Origin: Candidatus Zixiibacteriota bacterium
GTDB taxonomy: Bacteria; Zixibacteria; MSB-5A5; DSPP01
DNA length: 64,000 bases
Reading direction: 5' to 3'
Assembly (NCBI GenBank): GCA_022614805.1
Contig: JAKEHY010000038.1
Coordinates: 1 to 64,000, forward strand
Positions 42,205 to 50,659 of this stretch are shown here, in pieces. The notes below the pieces were generated by a model. That model did no database searches. It was not told where the DNA came from and was given only the letters and a program-made list of their open reading frames with translations. How positions within the stretch are numbered: the stretch's first letter is position 1; every line of letters begins with the position of its first letter. Both the position numbers and the translations under genes were made by a program.

Positions 42205-44706
42205 ATGATGCCATTTGAACGCCAGAAAGTCTTAAGCGTCTTTATTGAGGAGGAGATGAAATCCTCCTACATCGACTATTCTATGTCGGTCATCACCGCC
42301 CGGGCCCTGCCGGATGTGCGGGACGGGCTGAAACCCTCCAACCGGCGGGTTTTAGTGGCGATGAACGACTTGAACCTGGCCCCCGGAAAGCCCTTCCGCA
42401 AGTGCGCCAAAATCGCCGGCGACACCTCCGGCAACTACCACCCCCACGGCGAACAGGTGGTCTATCCCACTTTGGTTCGAATGGCGCAGGATTTCAATAT
42501 GCGTTACCCCTTGGTCGAAGGGCAGGGAAATTTCGGCTCCATCGACGGGGACGAGCCGGCGGCGATGCGTTATACGGAAGCCCGTCTGACTGCTTTGGCG
42601 ATGGAAATGCTGGCGGATTTGGAAAAGGACACCGTCGATTTCACCCCGAACTACGACGGCACCTTGCAGGAGCCGAAAGTTTTGCCGGGGAAATTCCCGA
42701 ATCTGGTCTGCAACGGCAGTTCCGGCATCGCCGTGGGAATGGCGACCAACATCCCGCCCCACAATCTGAAAGAAACAGTCGATGCATTAGTCGCCCTCAT
42801 TGGTGAGCCGAACTTGGAATCGGAAGATATGCTCAAATACGTGCAGGGGCCGGATTTTCCGACCGGCGGCATTATCAACGGCCGTATCGGTATAAACGAT
42901 TACTTCAAGACCGGCAAGGGGCGGCTCACCCTGCGGGCGAAGGTTTTCACCGAAAACGAAAAATCGGGGAAGCAGCGCATCATCGTCAATGAAATCCCCT
43001 ACCAGATTAACAAATCGAACCTCTTGGAGCGGATTGCCGAGCTGGTGAACGCCAAGACCATCGAGGGGATTTCCGATTTGCGGGACGAGTCCGACCGGGA
43101 CGGGATGCGGATTGTCATCGAGCTGAAAAAGGATGCCTTTGCCGAAGTGGTTTTGAACCAGTTGTTCAAGCATACCCAGATGCAGGCGACCTTCGGGGTC
43201 ATCAACCTCGCCTTGGTGGACGGCCAGCCGAGGATTTTGAATTTCAAGGAGATGCTGGAGGAGTTTCTCAAGCATCGCCACGAAGTGGTAACCCGCCGGA
43301 CGCAGTTTGAGTTAAAAAAAGCCGAAGAGCGTGCGCATATCCTTGAAGGTCTGAAGATTGCCCTGGACCACCTGGATGAAGTCATCACCCTCATCCGTAA
43401 ATCCAAAACGCCAGAGGATGCCAAACAGGGGTTGATAAAAAGGTTCGAGCTTTCCGAAGTACAGGCCCAGGCGATTTTAGATATGCGCCTGCAGCGTTTG
43501 ACCGGACTGGAGCGGCAAAAAATCGAGGATGAGTACGTCGAATTGATTAAAACCATCGCTTCGTTGAAAGAAATTCTGGCCTCCAAGGCGAAGCGGATGG
43601 CCATCATTAAAGATGAGCTTTTATTCTTGAAAACCACGTACGGCGACGAACGGCGCACGGAAATCAAGGAGGAGGAAGAATCGGAGTTCTCCATCGAGGA
43701 TTTGATTGCCGAAGAAGATATGGTGATAACCATCACCCATTCCGGCTACTGCAAAAGGCTGCCGGTGACCAGTTATCGCCGCCAGCAGCGAGGCGGGCGG
43801 GGGTTAATCGGCATCGAGACCAAAGAAGAGGACTTCGTTGAGCATCTGTTCGTCGCCTCCACCCACGAGTACATTCTGTTTTTCACCTCCGCCGGCAAGT
43901 GCTACTGGCTGAAAGTGCACGAAATTCCGCAGGGGGGACGGTTGGCCAAAGGGAAACCGATTGTCAATTTGTTGGCCCTTTCCGAGGGAGAAAAGGTAGC
44001 CGCGATGTTGCCGGTAAGGAAGTTTGATGACCAGCATTACATCATCCTCTGCACCCGGCAGGGAACCATCAAAAAGACGGTGCTTTCGGCTTTTTCCAAT
44101 CCCCGCAAGGGAGGGATTATTGCCATCGGCATCGATAAAGGGGATCAGTTAATCGACGCCGCTTTGACCGACGGCCAGTCGGAAATCGTTCTGGCCACCC
44201 GGAAGGGGATGGCGATTCGTTTCCACGAAGAAAAAGTGCGGGATATGGGCCGGGGGGCCTACGGCGTGCGCGGGATTACTCTCGAAGACAAGGATTACCT
44301 CATCGGAATGGTGGTCGTCCGCCGCGAGGCGACTTTGCTGGTTGTCACCGAAAAGGGGTACGGCAAAAGGACCGATATTTCCGACTACCGGGTCACCAAC
44401 CGGGGGGGCAAGGGGGTCATCAACCTGAAGGTTACCGACAAGGTGGGGGAAGTGGTTGCTATTAAGGAGGCGCTCGATTCGGACGAGCTGATGATTATCA
44501 CCCAGAAGGGGATTATCATCCGGCAGCCGATTGGAAAAATCAAGGTCATCGGCCGCAACACCCAGGGTGTCCGCCTGATTAATTTGGATTCAGGGGACCG
44601 GGTGGTGGACGTCGCCCGCGTCGTGCCGGAAGAAGAGGAAGTGGACGGCGCGGGCGGGGAATCGACCCAGAAAATAAAAGTCGAGAAAGAAGGAGAAATA
44701 GAATAA
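42205..44706 (+). CDS. gyrA: DNA gyrase subunit A
   Basis: This 833-aa protein has the catalytic tyrosine Y123 (AMRYTEARL) and a GyrA-box-type motif QQRGGRG (527-533) that marks gyrase rather than topoisomerase IV. The C-terminal beta-pinwheel has repeated blades (FFTSAGKCYWLKVHEIP, LCTRQGTIKKT). The quinolone-binding segment reads HPHGEQVVYPT, so positions equal to E. coli Ser83 and Asp87 are Gln84 and Pro88. The tail is acidic. The ATG at 42205 follows GAGGTGGG; ATG 42208 is also possible. gyrB is not adjacent. Confidence 0.95.
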   Translation: MMPFERQKVLSVFIEEEMKSSYIDYSMSVITARALPDVRDGLKPSNRRVLVAMNDLNLAPGKPFRKCAKIAGDTSGNYHPHGEQVVYPTLVRMAQDFNMRYPLVEGQGNFGSIDGDEPAAMRYTEARLTALAMEMLADLEKDTVDFTPNYDGTLQEPKVLPGKFPNLVCNGSSGIAVGMATNIPPHNLKETVDALVALIGEPNLESEDMLKYVQGPDFPTGGIINGRIGINDYFKTGKGRLTLRAKVFTENEKSGKQRIIVNEIPYQINKSNLLERIAELVNAKTIEGISDLRDESDRDGMRIVIELKKDAFAEVVLNQLFKHTQMQATFGVINLALVDGQPRILNFKEMLEEFLKHRHEVVTRRTQFELKKAEERAHILEGLKIALDHLDEVITLIRKSKTPEDAKQGLIKRFELSEVQAQAILDMRLQRLTGLERQKIEDEYVELIKTIASLKEILASKAKRMAIIKDELLFLKTTYGDERRTEIKEEEESEFSIEDLIAEEDMVITITHSGYCKRLPVTSYRRQQRGGRGLIGIETKEEDFVEHLFVASTHEYILFFTSAGKCYWLKVHEIPQGGRLAKGKPIVNLLALSEGEKVAAMLPVRKFDDQHYIILCTRQGTIKKTVLSAFSNPRKGGIIAIGIDKGDQLIDAALTDGQSEIVLATRKGMAIRFHEEKVRDMGRGAYGVRGITLEDKDYLIGMVVVRREATLLVVTEKGYGKRTDISDYRVTNRGGKGVINLKVTDKVGEVVAIKEALDSDELMIITQKGIIIRQPIGKIKVIGRNTQGVRLINLDSGDRVVDVARVVPEEEEVDGAGGESTQKIKVEKEGEIE

Positions 44707-44730
44707 GCCAATCATTGCTCAAAAACTATT

Positions 44731-45834
44731 ATGGAACGAACGGTTATTCTAAATAAGTCCAGAGTCCTCGAAATTCTTAACCGTCTTTCTGCATTTGAAG
44801 ATATAAAAAGCCTAAAGATTGAAATCAGGCGCTTAGAAGAAAATGTATCTTCCCCCAAAAAAGATTCGATGGGTATCTTAAATATCGACGAAAATGGGGA
44901 TACCGTTAAAGTTTCTCAAAGCTATCTTTCACATCAGTTACAGCAGATTGAAAAATCAAAAACCTTCGAGCGCTCCCACTACTATTTAAATCAGCTCAAA
45001 AAGGGGATAAAAGAAAAAAAAACAAACAAGATTAACGACATCAACCTGAACCGTTGGGGAGAGTATGACCACATACTAACCGATAGTCTTTGGGTGTTGG
45101 ATAAAAGGGATTCTTCTGGAGTGCATTCAGCTTGGTATTGGGGTAACTTTATACCCCAGATTCCCCGTCAGATGCTATTGCGATTCACAAAGGCCGGAGA
45201 ATGGGTGTTGGATCCTTTCGTAGGGAGCGGGACGACCTTAATCGAATGTCAGCGGCTAGGCCGAAACGGAATCGGAATTGAACTACAGCCAGAAATTGCT
45301 CGACGAGCGAAGGAGCTTCTGCAAAAGGATAAAAACGGAAACGAGCCGTTCGTGACAAGTGAAAAGCTGGATACCAGAACCCAAATCGAGGTGGGAGATA
45401 GTACCGAATTCGATTTTCGAGAACTTCTCAAAAAGAACGAGTTGAAGTCGGTTCAACTGCTCATTATGCACCCCCCTTATCACGACATCATAAAGTTTAG
45501 CCAGAACCCTAAAGACTTATGCAACGTTAAATCGATAGAGGAATTTGTAAAGCTGTTTGGCAAAGTCGTAGACAATACTTATCCGATACTGGATAAGGGG
45601 CGATACTTGGTATTAGTTATTGGAGATAAGTATTCTAGGGGGAACTGGGTCCCCCTTGGATTCATGCTGATGAATGAAGTATTAAAGCGAGGTTACAGCT
45701 TAAAAAGCACTATAGTAAAAAACTTCGAAGAAACCACCGGCAAAAGAAACCAGAAAGAACTTTGGCGATACCGGGCATTGGTCGGGGGTTTCTACATCTT
45801 TAAGCACGAATACATTTTCCTATTTAAAAAGTAA
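44731..45834 (+). CDS. Site-specific DNA methyltransferase (N4-cytosine/N6-adenine type)
   Basis: This 367-aa protein has SAM motif I DPFVGSGTT (161-169) and motif IV HPPY (247-250), where D/N/S-PP-Y/F is usual. Motif I precedes motif IV, so it is not beta-class. The N-terminal 100 residues are helical and charged (LEENVSSPKK, HQLQQIEKSK), possibly a recognition or dimerisation part. Together with the next gene it forms a type II-like restriction-modification pair. It is AT-rich and lies between gyrA and alaS, so it was probably acquired. The recognition site cannot be inferred. Confidence 0.8.
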   Translation: MERTVILNKSRVLEILNRLSAFEDIKSLKIEIRRLEENVSSPKKDSMGILNIDENGDTVKVSQSYLSHQLQQIEKSKTFERSHYYLNQLKKGIKEKKTNKINDINLNRWGEYDHILTDSLWVLDKRDSSGVHSAWYWGNFIPQIPRQMLLRFTKAGEWVLDPFVGSGTTLIECQRLGRNGIGIELQPEIARRAKELLQKDKNGNEPFVTSEKLDTRTQIEVGDSTEFDFRELLKKNELKSVQLLIMHPPYHDIIKFSQNPKDLCNVKSIEEFVKLFGKVVDNTYPILDKGRYLVLVIGDKYSRGNWVPLGFMLMNEVLKRGYSLKSTIVKNFEETTGKRNQKELWRYRALVGGFYIFKHEYIFLFKK

Positions 45835-45843
45835 AACTTCACC

Positions 45844-46512
45844 GTGACTATCAATCCCTTTACAAAGGGCACTAATTTTGAAAAAATTTTTACAACTCTA
45901 TCGGATTTAAGATGGCATTGCGGAAAACATGAACTGCCCGGTACTCAGCCAGCCAAAGCCATCCAAGTTATTCGGCAACATGGATTTGACATAGAAAAAA
46001 AGACAATTTACTGCCCTGTCTGCAAAGACAAAACCGTTCATAGACGATTGGTTTCGACCGTTCCAATAGCAACACCTTATACCCGCACGCAACTTCCGGT
46101 TAAATTACGAGAGCGGATATTGGAATATTACAAAAATACCGAGGCAATCACTTTGCGGGAAATGGTGCCTAACCAATTGGAGGTAGATCATCGTTTTCCG
46201 CAAGTTCGCTGGTCGAAAGTTGAAAAGTTTGATCCTGATATGCCGGACGAAGAGCTTCACAAAATGTTTCAACTTTTGACTCGCCAGCATAACTTATGGA
46301 AAAGTCGCTATTGTGAAAATTGCAAAAAGACGGGAGAAAGAGGTACCTTTATTGGCATAAATTATTTCTATGAAGGTAATGAGAAGTGGGACCCAAACAT
46401 TCCCGAGGATGACGAAAAAGGATGTATTGGATGCTTTTGGTATCATCCTGAAAATTGGCGGAAAAGTTTAAATGAAAAAATTGAAAGAAAAAATTCGAGG
46501 GCGAGTAAATAG
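45844..46512 (+). CDS. HNH-type restriction endonuclease (partner of the methyltransferase)
   Basis: This 222-aa protein has three CxxC pairs (C57/C60, C157/C160, C194/C197) and an HNH-like core: EVDHR (114-118) and RQHNLWKSR (147-155). WHCGKHELPGTQPAKAI near the N-terminus is a conserved-looking block. HNH nucleases cut DNA using one metal ion. The GTG start lies 9 bp after the methyltransferase stop, as in restriction-modification pairs. The AT-rich composition matches the methyltransferase and not the flanking genes. Specificity is unknown. Confidence 0.75.
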   Translation: MTINPFTKGTNFEKIFTTLSDLRWHCGKHELPGTQPAKAIQVIRQHGFDIEKKTIYCPVCKDKTVHRRLVSTVPIATPYTRTQLPVKLRERILEYYKNTEAITLREMVPNQLEVDHRFPQVRWSKVEKFDPDMPDEELHKMFQLLTRQHNLWKSRYCENCKKTGERGTFIGINYFYEGNEKWDPNIPEDDEKGCIGCFWYHPENWRKSLNEKIERKNSRASK

Positions 46513-46538
46513 AATGGACATAAAGCGATAGTTTTGCG

Positions 46539-46566
46539 GCGCAGGTTGAAAAAACCCAACCTGCGC
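46539..46566 (+). repeat. CGCAGGTT hairpin repeat, copy 2
   Basis: GCGCAGGTTG (46539-46548) pairs perfectly with CAACCTGCGC (46557-46566), and TTTT follows at 46567. It lies between the restriction gene and alaS, so it may end restriction-gene transcription or form a structure in the alaS leader. The loop (A-rich, ending CC) differs from copies 1 and 3. Confidence 0.8.
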
Positions 46567-46656
46567 TTTTCATTGGAAGGGGATAGCTGGCTTAAGCCTT
46601 TAAAAGGTTTTATATTGGCAATGGACGCCGAAAAACTGTCCAAACTTGAGTTCTTT

Positions 46657-49332
46657 ATGAAAAGCGCCGACATACGCGAAGGGTTTTTGAAATATTTTGG
46701 GGCCGCCGGGCATACCCGGGTCCCCTCGTCTTCGCTAATCCCCCAGGACGACCCCTCGCTTCTTTTCACCAATGCGGGAATGAACCAGTTCAAAAAAGTG
46801 TTTTTGGGGCTGGAGGTGCGGCCGTATAAAAGAGCGGTCTCCTCCCAGAAATGTATGCGCGCAGGCGGCAAGCATAACGATCTGGAAAACGTCGGCCTCA
46901 CTCCCCGGCACCACACCTTTTTCGAAATGCTGGGGAATTTTTCCTTTGGGGATTACTTCAAAAAGGAAGCCGTCACTTTTGCATGGGAATATCTGACCAA
47001 ACAATTGAACCTGCCTGCCGGTCGGCTCTGGCCCACGGTCTTTACGGAGGATGATGAGGCCGAAAAGCACTGGCTGGCCGTTGCGCCTGAAACGAAGAGC
47101 CGGCTACGCCGCTTTGGAGAAGCCGACAATTTCTGGTCGATGGGGGAAACCGGCCCCTGTGGCCCTTGCTCGGAAATCCACTACGATCGGGGAGAAAAAT
47201 ACGGCTGCGGAAAGCCGGATTGCGGCCCGAACTGCGAATGCGGGCGGTTTATGGAGCTCTGGAATCTGGTTTTTATGCAATATAACCGGGATGAATCAGG
47301 GAAAATGACCCCTCTGCCCAAGCCTTCGGTCGATACCGGCGCCGGGTTGGAGCGGCTGGCCTCCGTTTTGCAAGGGGTCGAATCAAACTATGACACTGAC
47401 CTGTTCGTCCCGATTATCCGTCAAATCGAATCCCTCACCGGCAAAAAATACTCGACCGGACCGGACGGGGTTTCGTTCCGGGTTATCGCCGACCATCTGC
47501 GGGCGCTCTCCTTTTGTTTTGCCGACGGCGCGCTACCTTCCAACGAAGGGCGTGGATATGTTTTGCGGCGGATTTTGCGCCGGGCCGCCCGCCATGCCCA
47601 TCTTTTAGGCAAAAAAGAGCCGTTCATTTACCGCTTGGTGGATACCCTTGCGGCTGAAATGGGGGGTGTTTATCCGGAACTGAAAGCAAAAAAAGAACAT
47701 ATTAAGTTAGTTATCGAAGAAGAAGAGAAAAACTTCGGCGTAACGCTCGAGAACGGATTGGAGTTGGCGGCAAAGGAGTTTCCCTCTTTAGCCAAAAAGG
47801 GGCAAAAAATCGTTCCCGGAGAATTGGTTTTCAAGTTTTACGACACCTATGGCTTTCCGGCCGATTTGACCGAATTGGTGGCGAGAGATTACGGTTTGAC
47901 AGTTGATTGGGATGGTTTTGAAAAAGAACTGGAAAAACAAAGAGAGCGCTCCCGAAAGGCATCAAAGTTTGTTTCAGCAGAAGCAACTATACCTATAGAA
48001 TTTCTTAGTACGATTCAAAAAGATGTTCAACTTCATTTTGAAGTTGTGAAGCAATTGCAGGAGAAGCATGCTCCATCCTCAAAATTTATTGGATATGACC
48101 ATAGAGAATCAAAAGGAAAGGTTCTCGATATAGCAAAGGATGAAATTGGACGGCCTATTGTCATATTTAATGTGACACCTTTCTATGCTGAAGCAGGTGG
48201 ACAGGTTGGAGACACTGGAAAAGTTATTAAAAACAATGAAGAACTAAAAGTTGTAGATACTCAAAAAAAGCAAGATTACATTCTTCTTTATTTGGGGTCT
48301 TTTCCGGAATATCTAAAAGAATTAAAAGGTGAGGAATTATCAGAGGAAATCGACTGGAAACGACGGCAGGAAATAATGCGCAACCACACCACCACCCATT
48401 TAGTGCATAAGGCCTTGCGAAACGTTCTGGGGGAACATGTGCATCAGGCCGGCTCGCTGGTGGCGCCTGATCGGCTGCGTTTCGATTTCACCCATTTCAA
48501 GCCGCTTTCGGCGGAGGAGTTGAAACGGATTGAAGAAGAGGTGAATGAGAAAATATTGGAAAGTATCTTGATTGAAACCCTCTGGGACGTGCCTTTGGAG
48601 GAAGCCAAAAAGATGGGGGCGATGATGCTTTTTGGTGAAAAATATGGCGACCGGGTGCGAGTTATAAAAATTGCCGACTATTCGCTGGAACTTTGCGGAG
48701 GAACGCACGTTGCAAGCACCGGCCAGATAGGGCTTTTCTCCATCCTTTCCGAAAGCGGCATTGCCTCCGGCGTGCGGCGGATAGAAGCCGTCACCGGCTC
48801 CGGTTTTTTACATTTGGCTAAAGGGGAACGGCAGCTTTTGTTTTCACTGGCCGAAAAGATGAAAGTCCCGGTTGAAATACTGGCGCATAAAGTAGAAGAG
48901 TTGCTTTCCAGCCAAAAACAATTGGAAAAGCGGCTGGAAGAGCTGAAGAAGGAACAATCGAAAGAGAAACTGATGCTGGCCTTGCAAAATGCGGCCCAGA
49001 TTAACGGCATCAAAGTCGTCGCCACCGAGCTGAACGTGGAGAACCGCCAGGCTTTGATGGATTCCGCCGATTTGATTGTGAACGCCAAAGAGAAAATCGC
49101 CGGCGTTTTGGCGGCGGTTTTGGATTCGGACGTGACGTTGGTGGCGGCCATTTCCAGGCCGGCCTTGGAAAGCATAAAAGCGCCCGATTTGGTCAAGGAA
49201 GTGGCCGTCCGGCTGGGCGGAACCGGCGGCGGAAGGCCGCATCTGGCTCAAGGCGGCGGCAAAAACAAGGAAAAACTTGCCGAAGTGCTGACCGACGTGC
49301 CCAAAATGGTCGAAAAACTGCTTTCGCGCTGA
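46657..49332 (+). CDS. alaS: Alanyl-tRNA synthetase, mosaic composition
   Basis: This 891-aa protein has the aminoacylation core (FTNAGMNQFKKVFLG, QKCMRAGGKHNDLENVG), a Cys-rich insertion (CGKPDCGPNCECGRF) and the editing zinc ligands H577/H581 (HTTTH) and C680/H684 (CGGTH). A C-Ala/DHHA1-type domain ends it. Residues of about 435-565 are coded by DNA with 35% GC (48001-48300), while 48421-48480 is 65% GC. This segment covers the linker and beta-barrel before editing. ATG 46657 fits the family start; ATG 46621 is an alternative. Confidence 0.93.
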   Translation: MKSADIREGFLKYFGAAGHTRVPSSSLIPQDDPSLLFTNAGMNQFKKVFLGLEVRPYKRAVSSQKCMRAGGKHNDLENVGLTPRHHTFFEMLGNFSFGDYFKKEAVTFAWEYLTKQLNLPAGRLWPTVFTEDDEAEKHWLAVAPETKSRLRRFGEADNFWSMGETGPCGPCSEIHYDRGEKYGCGKPDCGPNCECGRFMELWNLVFMQYNRDESGKMTPLPKPSVDTGAGLERLASVLQGVESNYDTDLFVPIIRQIESLTGKKYSTGPDGVSFRVIADHLRALSFCFADGALPSNEGRGYVLRRILRRAARHAHLLGKKEPFIYRLVDTLAAEMGGVYPELKAKKEHIKLVIEEEEKNFGVTLENGLELAAKEFPSLAKKGQKIVPGELVFKFYDTYGFPADLTELVARDYGLTVDWDGFEKELEKQRERSRKASKFVSAEATIPIEFLSTIQKDVQLHFEVVKQLQEKHAPSSKFIGYDHRESKGKVLDIAKDEIGRPIVIFNVTPFYAEAGGQVGDTGKVIKNNEELKVVDTQKKQDYILLYLGSFPEYLKELKGEELSEEIDWKRRQEIMRNHTTTHLVHKALRNVLGEHVHQAGSLVAPDRLRFDFTHFKPLSAEELKRIEEEVNEKILESILIETLWDVPLEEAKKMGAMMLFGEKYGDRVRVIKIADYSLELCGGTHVASTGQIGLFSILSESGIASGVRRIEAVTGSGFLHLAKGERQLLFSLAEKMKVPVEILAHKVEELLSSQKQLEKRLEELKKEQSKEKLMLALQNAAQINGIKVVATELNVENRQALMDSADLIVNAKEKIAGVLAAVLDSDVTLVAAISRPALESIKAPDLVKEVAVRLGGTGGGRPHLAQGGGKNKEKLAEVLTDVPKMVEKLLSR

Positions 49333-50075
49333 TGGGCGTATTTCAGAGGCTTACCGAGGAACTCAACAAAAAGCGGGGGCTTTTCTTTTTGCTTCTGGAC
49401 CCGGATCGCAAGCCTGTGGCGGAACTGGCTAAACAGGCCGAGGTCGCTCAAAAAGCTGGAGCGGATGCCGTCCTGGTCGGTTCCTCGATGCTGGTTAACT
49501 CCCAGTTTGACGAAGCCGTCGCCGCAATTAAACAAAGAATCTCCATTCCTCTCGTTCTTTTTCCCGGCAACTCCAACCAGATTGCGCCAAAAGCGGATGC
49601 CGTACTTTTTTTGTCCTTGCTTTCCGGCCGCAATCCCGATTTCCTAATAGGCGAGCAGGTTAAAGGAGCGCCGCTGGTCAAAAAGTATGGCTTGGAGCCG
49701 ATTTCGACCGGTTATTTACTCATCGAGTCGGGGAAAACCACCTCCGTTGAATACGTTTCCGACACCCGCCCCATCCCGCGGGACAAACCGGACATCGCCT
49801 GTTCCCACGCGCTGGCGGCCGAATACTTCGGGATGAAGCTGGTCTATCTCGAAGCCGGTTCCGGTTCGGCCACCTCCGTGCCGGATGAGTTGATTTCGGC
49901 CGTCGCTTCCTATATCACGCTGCCGCTTATCGCCGGCGGGGGCATCAGGACGCCAGAAGAGGCAGCCCGAAAGGTTCGCGTCGGCGCCAAAATCGTGGTG
50001 GCCGGGAATCAATTTGAAAAAGGGAATCCCGGTCGCCTTTTGACCGAATTTGCCTCCGCTTGTCACCAAGGATAG
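49332..50075 (+). CDS. Geranylgeranylglyceryl phosphate synthase family protein (group II-like)
   Basis: This 247-aa TIM-barrel protein has the GGGPS motifs LLLDPDR (20-26), VLVGSSM (48-54), LFPGNSNQ (76-83), STGYLLIESG (125-134), YLEAGSGS (172-179) and the phosphate site AGGGIRTPEEA. GGGPS joins a polyprenyl diphosphate to sn-glycerol-1-phosphate, the first step of archaeal ether lipids. Bacterial group II members occur in Bacteroidota and some FCB lineages; some PcrB relatives use heptaprenyl diphosphate. It starts on the overlapping TGATG of alaS and overlaps gmhA. Confidence 0.87.
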   Translation: MGVFQRLTEELNKKRGLFFLLLDPDRKPVAELAKQAEVAQKAGADAVLVGSSMLVNSQFDEAVAAIKQRISIPLVLFPGNSNQIAPKADAVLFLSLLSGRNPDFLIGEQVKGAPLVKKYGLEPISTGYLLIESGKTTSVEYVSDTRPIPRDKPDIACSHALAAEYFGMKLVYLEAGSGSATSVPDELISAVASYITLPLIAGGGIRTPEEAARKVRVGAKIVVAGNQFEKGNPGRLLTEFASACHQG

Positions 50076-50659
50076 TGAAAAACTCGCCGCAAGAAATCGC
50101 CCGCCGAATTCTGGCCCAATCCGTTGAGCTTCGACAGCAGTGTTTCGGTTGCATTTCGGAATGGACGGCCGCCTACCGGCTGCTAGCGTCGGCCTTGAAA
50201 TCGGGTAAAAAAATACTTTTATGCGGCAACGGCGGCTCGGCTGCCGACTGCCAGCATTTTGCGGCGGAGCTGGTCGTTCGGCTGCGGAAAGGAAAACCGA
50301 GAAAAGCCTGGCCGGCTCTCGCTTTGACCACCGACAGTTCTATTTTAACCGCGTCTGGCAATGACTTGGGTTTTGAAAAAGTTTTTGCCCGGCAGGTGGA
50401 GGCCTTGGGTGCGTCCGGCGACGTGCTTGTGGCTATTTCCACCTCGGGCACATCCGCCAACGTAGTTGAAGCAGCGCGAGAAGCTCGAAAAAAAAGACTG
50501 AAAATCGTTGCGCTGACTGGAAAAAAAGGCGGGAAATTGAGGAAGCTGGCGGACCTTTGGATAGCCGTTCCCTCCGACGACACCCAGCGGATTCAGGAAA
50601 TGCACATTACCATATTCCATTTCTGGGGGGAGGCGTTGGAAGCGGGATGGCCCCGATAG
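50075..50659 (+). CDS. gmhA: Sedoheptulose-7-phosphate isomerase GmhA
   Basis: This 194-aa SIS-domain protein has CGNGGSAADCQHFAAELVVR and LVAISTSGTSANVVEA, with zinc-site histidines in the first block and in MHITIFHFWGE. It converts sedoheptulose 7-phosphate to D-glycero-D-manno-heptose 7-phosphate, the first step toward the heptose of the LPS inner core. The GTG at 50075 overlaps the preceding stop (TAGTG); a TTG at 50060 is less likely. It is followed by an O-antigen-ligase-like gene without a gap, supporting an LPS role. Confidence 0.92.
   Translation: MKNSPQEIARRILAQSVELRQQCFGCISEWTAAYRLLASALKSGKKILLCGNGGSAADCQHFAAELVVRLRKGKPRKAWPALALTTDSSILTASGNDLGFEKVFARQVEALGASGDVLVAISTSGTSANVVEAAREARKKRLKIVALTGKKGGKLRKLADLWIAVPSDDTQRIQEMHITIFHFWGEALEAGWPR

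Noticed and set aside
47960-48360. Frameshift or pseudogene in alaS at the AT-rich segment
   Set aside because: The frame is intact across the segment and the flanking zinc ligands are conserved, so it is reported as a mosaic and not as a broken gene.
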